A stretch of 64,000 nucleotides of DNA. Origin: an uncultured Christensenella sp. GTDB taxonomy: Bacteria > Bacillota > Clostridia > Christensenellales > UBA1750. The notes beneath the pieces were generated by a model. The model did no database searches, was not told the DNA's origin, and saw only the letters and a program-made list of their open reading frames with translations. Every line of letters starts with the position of its first letter. Position 1 is the stretch's first letter. The stretch lies in assembly GCA_905193155.1 (NCBI GenBank), contig CAJJNQ010000007.1, forward strand, positions 1 through 64,000, given 5' to 3'. Shown one piece after another: positions 59,081 through 64,000 of the stretch. Position numbers and translations under genes: made by a program.

Positions 59081-59863
59081 TTATTCGCGCTCGGCGTCGA
59101 TGGCGCGGCCCTTGAGCTTGTTGATGGTGCGCTCCACGGCGTCTTTGCTGTTGCCCCAGGGCTTGTCCTGGTTGCGGTAGTCGAACTTCAGTGTGAACCA
59201 TTCAAGATCGTGCTCTGTGCGCTCCAGGTTTTTCTGCTCCAGCTCAATCAGCGTGCGCACAAAGTCCAGCTGCGTCTGCCCGCTTAAGTGCTTGCCCGCA
59301 CCGCGCAGCAGCATCGGGTAGTGCTTCAGGCACAAACCCTTGGATTCCGCAAACGCCTTGCGGAAAGCCTCGTCTTTCTTATAAAGATAGCAGACCGTCT
59401 CGATGTAGCGATCCATCGTGTTATCGATCCGTTCGCAGATGAAGCAGCTGTGCATCCGGCCTTCCACATAGTCCGCTGAAGCGGCCAGCTGCTTGTGGAA
59501 CGGAGAAGCCTTGGTCACGCCCGATGCGGCGCGCGCGACGGGATTGCGCTTTTGCTCGGCATCCAAGGCTTTGAGCAGCGCGGCGGACTCCTTGGAAAGC
59601 CCTGCCATCACGTCCTTGAGGTGCGTGTGCGTCATCAAGGCAAGGCTCAGCTTGTTCTGCGCGCCGAAGAGCTGCTCGAAATGGCGGCTGCAAAATCCGC
59701 GCTCATTGGTGGCAATGCGCGTATCCGGCTCCATCATCGCGCCGCCCAGCGCAATGTCGAGAAACTGCTTTTCGCAAGCGTCCTCCAATGCGCAAAGCGG
59801 GCATTCGGTGTCCAGTTTATAGGCGTCCCAGATGGGAATGGTGTCCAGATGAACCTGCGGCAT
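59081..59863 (-). CDS. Cysteine-rich protein of unknown function (DUF6062-like)
   Basis: A 260-residue soluble, mostly helical protein. Cysteine motifs occur in two copies: CPLCALE ... GFCSRHFEQL in the N-terminal half and CFICERID ... GLCLKHYPML in the C-terminal half. Each unit (CxxC ... CxxH) could bind a metal, so the protein looks like a tandem duplication. I recall similar clostridial proteins under DUF6062. Monocistronic with its own promoter. No function can be given. Confidence 0.7.
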   Translation of the reverse strand: MPQVHLDTIPIWDAYKLDTECPLCALEDACEKQFLDIALGGAMMEPDTRIATNERGFCSRHFEQLFGAQNKLSLALMTHTHLKDVMAGLSKESAALLKALDAEQKRNPVARAASGVTKASPFHKQLAASADYVEGRMHSCFICERIDNTMDRYIETVCYLYKKDEAFRKAFAESKGLCLKHYPMLLRGAGKHLSGQTQLDFVRTLIELEQKNLERTEHDLEWFTLKFDYRNQDKPWGNSKDAVERTINKLKGRAIDAERE

Positions 59864-59898
59864 GAGCGGTTCCTCCCTGATCTTCTTTATTTTTTAAC

Positions 59899-59928
59899 AT
59901 TATACCGCATCCTGCCCAACGATTGCAA
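59899..59928 (-). promoter_or_regulatory. Promoter for DUF6062-like gene
   Basis: Leftward TTGCAA (59928-59923), 18-nt spacer, TATAAT (59904-59899). Confidence 0.65.
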
Positions 59929-59988
59929 CCGCGATTCTATCTGCGCGCCCGCCGTCATAGCCTTTACGGAATGAGGAGGTGCGCAGTT

Positions 59989-60867
59989 ATGAAGAGGAGG
60001 ACAAGACGTTATCATTCCGCTTACCGAACCTCAGCGGTGCGCAGGCGGGGGACTGCCGCCGGGTGGCTGCTGGCAGCGGTCGTTGCCGGACTGGCGCTCT
60101 ATCTGGCGCTGGCGATGGGGCTGGGCAACTGGCTGCACGACCGGCTTGCGGGGGAAGCGGAAACGGAGGGAACGCCGGAGTCGGTCGAGACGATTGACCT
60201 CACGCCCGTCCCGCAGCATGAGATCACGGAGACCGTAGCCTTTCCCGTCGTGGAAGCCTTTGCGCTCACCGCAGGAAAGTATGAGACATTGGAAGAGGCA
60301 AAACAATCCGCCGCAGAATTTGCAGCGCGCGGCGGCGCGGGCTTTGTGCGCAGCGAAGAGGGCTATACCGTGCTGCTTTCCGTCTATGAAAGCGAACAGG
60401 CCTGCCGGAACGTGGCCGAGCGGATGCGCAGGGAGGAAAAAATTGAGTCCGACGTGCAGACGATCTGTGCCGAACCGGTGGAGATGAAGCTGACCGCCAG
60501 CGCGCGGCGCATTGACGGCGTGCGGGACGCTTTTGCCGTCTGGCAGCAGACGGGGCGGCTGCTCTCGGATCTGTGGCAGGACCTGGATGCCGGGGTGTGC
60601 ACGCAGGAGCAGGCGTTGCAGCGGTTGGAAACGCAGTGTGAAAAGCTGCGTACCGCGCGGGAGAACGCCTTTGAGGGCGTGCTGATCGAGGATGCGGACG
60701 GCGCGCTTTCCGGATTGGACGCAGTGATGAAAAAGGCGGAAGAAGAAATTGCGCAAATAATCGACAATCCACCCGAAAATGCACTGGAACTTTCCTCTGA
60801 AATCAAGTATACTGGGATTGGTAACTTAACTGAATATCAATCTTACACGGCGATGATTTACGAATAA
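59989..60867 (+). CDS. Membrane-anchored SPOR-domain-like protein
   Basis: A 292-residue protein: very basic N-terminus, one membrane helix (about 25-48), a linker, then a SPOR-like domain (about 82-145: AFALTAGKYETLEEAKQSAA, GFVRSEEGYTVLLSVYESEQ). A helical C-terminal region (about 155-275) follows. SPOR domains bind denuded peptidoglycan at division or spore septa, so an envelope role is likely. ATG at 59989 is chosen because GAGGAGG lies 8-9 nt upstream; an in-frame ATG at 59923 lacks a site. Confidence 0.8.
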   Translation: MKRRTRRYHSAYRTSAVRRRGTAAGWLLAAVVAGLALYLALAMGLGNWLHDRLAGEAETEGTPESVETIDLTPVPQHEITETVAFPVVEAFALTAGKYETLEEAKQSAAEFAARGGAGFVRSEEGYTVLLSVYESEQACRNVAERMRREEKIESDVQTICAEPVEMKLTASARRIDGVRDAFAVWQQTGRLLSDLWQDLDAGVCTQEQALQRLETQCEKLRTARENAFEGVLIEDADGALSGLDAVMKKAEEEIAQIIDNPPENALELSSEIKYTGIGNLTEYQSYTAMIYE

Positions 60868-60886
60868 TTCACAAAGGAGGCCTTTT

Positions 60887-61243
60887 ATGGTTATACGGGA
60901 GATCGCGCGCCTGCTGGAAGCTGAGGTTCTGGTGGGAGCGGACAAGCTGGATCAGGAAGTGGACATGGCGTTCAGCTCCGACATGATGAGCGATGTGCTG
61001 GCGTATGTCACAGGTTCTACGGTGTTGCTCACGGGACTGGTCAACGAACACGTCATCCGCACGGCGGAGATGGTGGATTTGGAGTGTATCGTCTTTGTCC
61101 GCGGCAAGAAGCCCACTTCCGATATCATTGAAATGGCGGAGGAAAACGGCATGGTGCTGCTCTGCACGGATCATACGCTCTATTGCACCAGCGGCATCCT
61201 CTATTCCAACGGCTTGACCGGCGTAGGGAGGAGGAGAAAGTAA
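60887..61243 (+). CDS. DRTGG-domain protein (first copy)
   Basis: A 118-residue single DRTGG-type domain: IREIARLLEAEVLVGADKLD, DMMSDVLAYVTGSTVLLTGL then VNEHVIRTAEMVDL, and VFVRGKKPTSDIIEMAEENG. DRTGG domains occur beside CBS and phosphotransacetylase domains and are thought to bind ligands. First gene of a tight cluster; 1 nt separates it from the HATPase gene. A second copy lies at 63041. Confidence 0.88.
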   Translation: MVIREIARLLEAEVLVGADKLDQEVDMAFSSDMMSDVLAYVTGSTVLLTGLVNEHVIRTAEMVDLECIVFVRGKKPTSDIIEMAEENGMVLLCTDHTLYCTSGILYSNGLTGVGRRRK

Positions 61244-61244
61244 T

Positions 61245-61676
61245 ATGTCGCTGTATTCTGAAGCCTTTTCGGTGGAAAAGGGGGATTTTGTAACCGCGGG
61301 CGAAGCGTCGGCAAAGATTAAGCGCACGCTCAAAAAGCTGGGCGTCAACAGCTCGGTGATCCGCCGCGTCGCGGTTAGCTCCTATGAAGTGGAGCTGAAT
61401 CTGATCATCCACTCGCTGGGAGGACAGATCGATTTTACCGTCACGCAGGACGACGTGATGCTGCGCGTGACCGACCGCGGCCCCGGCATACCCGACATTG
61501 AGCTGGCCATGCGCGAAGGCTGGTCCACTGCGCCGGAAGAGGTGCGGGTCATGGGGTTCGGCGCGGGCATGGGATTGCCTAACATGAAACGGAACGCCGA
61601 CGATTTCAGCATTCAGTCCGAAGTGGGCAAGGGTACGGAGATCGTGATGAAGTTCGCCCTCGCGCCGGTACGCTGA
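61245..61676 (+). CDS. GHKL ATPase, anti-sigma-factor-like (RsbW type)
   Basis: A 143-residue HATPase domain: N-box VSSYEVELNLIIHS, G1-box VTDRGPGIPDIE, G2-box GFGAGMGLPNMKR. There is no histidine-phosphorylation domain, so it resembles RsbW/SpoIIAB-type serine kinases or anti-sigma factors. It lies between a DRTGG protein and the H-cluster-like protein. A partner sigma factor or antagonist is not visible in the window. Confidence 0.88.
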   Translation: MSLYSEAFSVEKGDFVTAGEASAKIKRTLKKLGVNSSVIRRVAVSSYEVELNLIIHSLGGQIDFTVTQDDVMLRVTDRGPGIPDIELAMREGWSTAPEEVRVMGFGAGMGLPNMKRNADDFSIQSEVGKGTEIVMKFALAPVR

Positions 61677-61707
61677 AGACCTGTAAAAAAAGAGAAAGGG
61701 GAAGCGT

Positions 61708-63012
61708 ATGGCTCAACCTGTCTACTACCATTCCGTCATGCTCGAAAAGGAAAAGTGCAAGGGCTGCACCACGTGCCTGAAGCACTGTCCGACTGAGGCG
61801 ATTCGCGTCTATGGCGGAACGGCGCATATCATCAAGGAGCGCTGCATCGACTGCGGCGCGTGCATCAAGCGATGTCCCTATCACGCCAAGGTGGCCGTGA
61901 CCGAGCCGTTGGAGCGCATGAAATCGTTCAAGATCAAGGTTGCGCTGCCTGCGCCGACGCTTTATGGTCAGTTCAAGGGCCTCAACGATATCGGCCGGCT
62001 GCTTGACGCGCTGATCGCCATCGGGTTTGACGATGTTTATGAAGTGGCTCGCGGCGCGGAATACGTCTCCCGCGAAATCGCGCAGCGCGTGCGCGACCGC
62101 AAGGTTCACAATGGCATGCCCTTGATCTCCTCCGCTTGCCCGGCCATCGTGCGTCTGATCCAGGTGCGGTTCCCGGAGCTGCTGGACAATGTGGTGGATG
62201 TGATCTCGCCCATGGAAGCAGCCGCGATTGCAGCAAGAAAGCGCGTCTGCCGCAACATGAGCGCTTCGCCCGAAGATGTGGGCATCTTCTTTCTATCGCC
62301 CTGTCCCGCCAAAATGACCGAGGTTCGGGCGCCGCAGTTGCTGCGCAAGTCCAATGTGGACGGCGTTATTTCCATCATGGACGTCTATGGGATGCTCAAT
62401 TCCGAACTCAAGCGCGCAAGGCACTTTGAGGGTTTGCAGCACGCCGGAACCTACGGCGTGGGCTGGGCGCAGACCGGCGGCGAGATGATGGCGGTCGGCG
62501 TGGAAAACTCGCTGGCTGTGGACGGCATCGAGAATGTGATTCAGGTGCTGGAAAGCATCGAAAACGGAGACCTCTCCGATTTGGACTATTTTGAAGGGCT
62601 GGCCTGTGTGGGCGGGTGCCTGGGCGGGCCGCTGACGTTTGAAAACACCTATGTGGCCAAGAACCGGCTGCGGAAGCTGACCGAAAACCTGCCGCGCGTG
62701 AAATCCGACGCGGAGGGAATCGAGCTGACGAGCGAGGAGATGCGCACGGAGCTGTTGCTTCAACCCAACAACGCCATGCAGCTGGACGAGGATTTTCATA
62801 CCGCGCTGGAGAAGATGGAGCGCATCGAGCAGGTGCTCTCCGGGCTGCCGGGATTGGACTGCGGCTCCTGCGGATCTCCCTCCTGCCGAGCGCTGGCGGA
62901 GGACGTGGTGCTGGGGTTTGCGGTGGAGCTGGACTGCATCTTCAAGCTGAAGCAGCGCATCCAGCAGATGTCCAGGCAAATGGTGGATATGTCGGAAAAG
63001 ACGAGAAAATAA
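61708..63012 (+). CDS. [FeFe]-hydrogenase-like iron-sulfur protein, putative sensor
   Basis: A 434-residue protein. An N-terminal 2x[4Fe-4S] ferredoxin domain (Cys17/20/23/27 and 46/49/52/56) precedes an H-cluster-type domain. Loop 1 is SSACPAI with Cys144, loop 2 SPCPAKMTE with Cys199, loop 3 ACVGGCLGG with Cys300 and Cys304. The four cluster cysteines are kept, but the proton-transfer Cys of catalytic enzymes (TSCCP) is Ala. A C-terminal Fe-S domain (about 375-412) has Cys385/388/393/410. This set is typical of sensory-type hydrogenase relatives, not of bulk hydrogen producers. Flanked by DRTGG genes. Confidence 0.9.
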   Translation: MAQPVYYHSVMLEKEKCKGCTTCLKHCPTEAIRVYGGTAHIIKERCIDCGACIKRCPYHAKVAVTEPLERMKSFKIKVALPAPTLYGQFKGLNDIGRLLDALIAIGFDDVYEVARGAEYVSREIAQRVRDRKVHNGMPLISSACPAIVRLIQVRFPELLDNVVDVISPMEAAAIAARKRVCRNMSASPEDVGIFFLSPCPAKMTEVRAPQLLRKSNVDGVISIMDVYGMLNSELKRARHFEGLQHAGTYGVGWAQTGGEMMAVGVENSLAVDGIENVIQVLESIENGDLSDLDYFEGLACVGGCLGGPLTFENTYVAKNRLRKLTENLPRVKSDAEGIELTSEEMRTELLLQPNNAMQLDEDFHTALEKMERIEQVLSGLPGLDCGSCGSPSCRALAEDVVLGFAVELDCIFKLKQRIQQMSRQMVDMSEKTRK

Positions 63013-63040
63013 AAAGACAGGATAATAAGGAGGAAATCGG

Positions 63041-63388
63041 ATGAAGGTGGCGGAACTTGCCGAAAAGCTCGGCGCGAAGGTGCTCAACGAGGGCGTGGAT
63101 CTCGAAGGAGAGGTCAAAAGCGCCTATGTCTGCGATTTACTGTCTTGGGTGATGGCAAAGGGCGCGCAGGGAACGGCGTGGATCACCGTGATGAACCACA
63201 TCAATGTCATCGCCGTGGCAACCCTGCTGGATATGGCGTGCGTGCTGATTCCCGAAAACATCGAAATGTCCAAAGAGGTGCTGGATAAGGCGGCGGAGGA
63301 GGGCGTCCCCGTGCTGGGCAGCAGCAAAACCTCTTATGAGCTGGCGGGCGAGATGTACGCGCTGGGGCTGGGCAACCCCGTAAAATGA
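63041..63388 (+). CDS. DRTGG-domain protein (second copy)
   Basis: A 115-residue relative of the protein at 60887, starting KVAELAEKLGAKVLNEGVDL and containing AYVCDLLSWVMAKGAQGTAW, then PENIEMSKEVLDKAAEEGVP. Ligand-binding role assumed from the family. AAGGAGG precedes the ATG. Its stop overlaps the next start (ATGA). Confidence 0.88.
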   Translation: MKVAELAEKLGAKVLNEGVDLEGEVKSAYVCDLLSWVMAKGAQGTAWITVMNHINVIAVATLLDMACVLIPENIEMSKEVLDKAAEEGVPVLGSSKTSYELAGEMYALGLGNPVK

Positions 63389-64000
63389 TGAAGTGCGCCG
63401 TTGATTTGCACATCCATTCCTGCCTGTCCCCCTGCGCGGACGACGACATGACGCCCTGCAACATCGCCGGGATGGCGTATGTCAAGCATCTGGACTGCAT
63501 TGCGCTGACCGACCACAACGCGGCGGAAAATCTGCCCGCAGCCGCGCTTGCCGCGCGGGAGATGGGTGTATGTCTGCTGCCGGGGATCGAGGTTACTTCG
63601 TCGGAGGAGGTACACATTCTCTGCTATTTTCCGGCGGTCGATCCTGCGGTGGATTTTGGTCGGATGATCTATGACCATCTGCCGCCCCTGCCCAACAACA
63701 AGCGAATTTTCGGCAACCAAATGATCCTCGGCCCGGAGGATGAAGCGCAAGGGGAGCTTTCCAAACTGCTGATCCAGGCGACCGATCTGAGCATTGTGGA
63801 GATCGAACGCCGCTGCACCGAGGCGGGCGGCATCTGCGTGGCGGCGCACATCAACCGCTCGTCCAACTCCCTGCTCGGAAACCTCGGCTTTCTGCCCGAA
63901 AAACCTGTGTTTTCCGCGCTGGAGGTCTATCGCGGCGCGCCCGCGCCCTGGGTGGACACGGGGAACTATAAAATTCTCTATGCTTCGGATGCGCACCGGC
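63385..64000 (+). CDS. PHP-domain phosphoesterase, partial (cut by window end)
   Basis: At least 205 residues, open at the right edge. PHP metal ligands are visible: DLHIHSCLSPCADDDM near the start, ALTDHNAAEN, GIEVTSSEEVHILCYF, and AHINRSSNS; the last visible piece is ASDAHR. PHP enzymes hydrolyse phosphomonoesters or phosphodiesters with a trinuclear metal site. ATG at 63385 overlaps the previous stop, so it is coupled to the DRTGG gene. Confidence 0.88.
   Translation, partial: MMKCAVDLHIHSCLSPCADDDMTPCNIAGMAYVKHLDCIALTDHNAAENLPAAALAAREMGVCLLPGIEVTSSEEVHILCYFPAVDPAVDFGRMIYDHLPPLPNNKRIFGNQMILGPEDEAQGELSKLLIQATDLSIVEIERRCTEAGGICVAAHINRSSNSLLGNLGFLPEKPVFSALEVYRGAPAPWVDTGNYKILYASDAHR

Noticed and set aside
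1..64000. tRNA, rRNA, integrase or transposase genes
   Set aside because: Looked for TPsiC-arm sequences, rRNA-like stretches and transposase motifs on both strands; none found.

Overview
The window reads as chromosome of a GC-rich, anaerobic, Gram-positive clostridial (Firmicutes) bacterium, plausibly a gut species. The support is the gene order rpsF-ssb-rpsR-(DUF2232 membrane protein)-rplI, a yabE-like/rsmA pair, HrcA-type CIRCE control of groES-groEL, many lipobox lipoproteins, rubrerythrin, a tandem glycine riboswitch and an [FeFe]-hydrogenase-like sensory cluster. I cannot name the species. I saw no tRNA, rRNA, CRISPR array, insertion sequence or phage gene.

Layout. 1-4.2 kb: a metallo-beta-lactamase-fold hydrolase, then the rpsF/ssb/rpsR and DUF2232/rplI ribosomal block. 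4.2-8.2 kb: a small accessory patch with a decayed TetR regulator, a truncated dihydrofolate-reductase-like gene, a MerR-type regulator lacking its DNA-binding head, and an intact UvrA-like (class 2) ABC protein. 8.2-19.9 kb: one long leftward operon (RpiR regulator, isoaspartyl dipeptidase, complete peptide ABC importer, cytoplasmic cyanophycinase-like S51 peptidase, an unknown lipoprotein, surface lipoprotein cyanophycinase-like S51 peptidase). I read it as a scavenging system for cyanophycin or beta-aspartyl peptides. 20.2-24.8 kb: a sugar-type (MalK/UgpABE-like) ABC operon. 24.9-26.1 kb: an OB-fold-like lipoprotein and a frameshifted HxlR regulator next to a perfect 27-bp inverted repeat. 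26.2-28.1 kb: a sodium:alanine/glycine symporter behind a tandem glycine riboswitch and terminator. 28.1-36.2 kb: a purine-nucleoside salvage operon (phosphorylase, BMP-type ABC importer, 4VR-domain protein, MTA/SAH-deaminase-like amidohydrolase, tiny zinc protein). Three copies of AAACACGAA, 42-44 bp apart, lie upstream of its promoter.

36.2-41.9 kb: a membrane protein, a domain-permuted GH3 glycosidase and a GH9 glycosidase without a signal peptide. 42.0-48.4 kb: an ABC importer operon of nickel/peptide type that ends in an FmdE-family protein and a TPR protein. It starts with a structured leader (P1-P2-P3 plus terminator) that looks like a riboswitch. 48.5-59.9 kb: mostly housekeeping genes: a lipoprotein class B PBP, a YabE-like G5/3D protein, rsmA, rubrerythrin, groEL/groES, dCMP deaminase, a GT2 glycosyltransferase, gap, and two small cysteine-rich proteins. 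60.0-64.0 kb: a SPOR-domain protein, then a tight cluster (DRTGG protein, HATPase, H-cluster-like iron-sulfur protein, second DRTGG protein, PHP phosphoesterase cut by the window end) that looks like a redox/hydrogen-sensing module.

Start sites were adjusted in about 20 genes using ribosome-binding sites, promoters or family N-termini. Promoters and terminators were read by eye and none has been tested.
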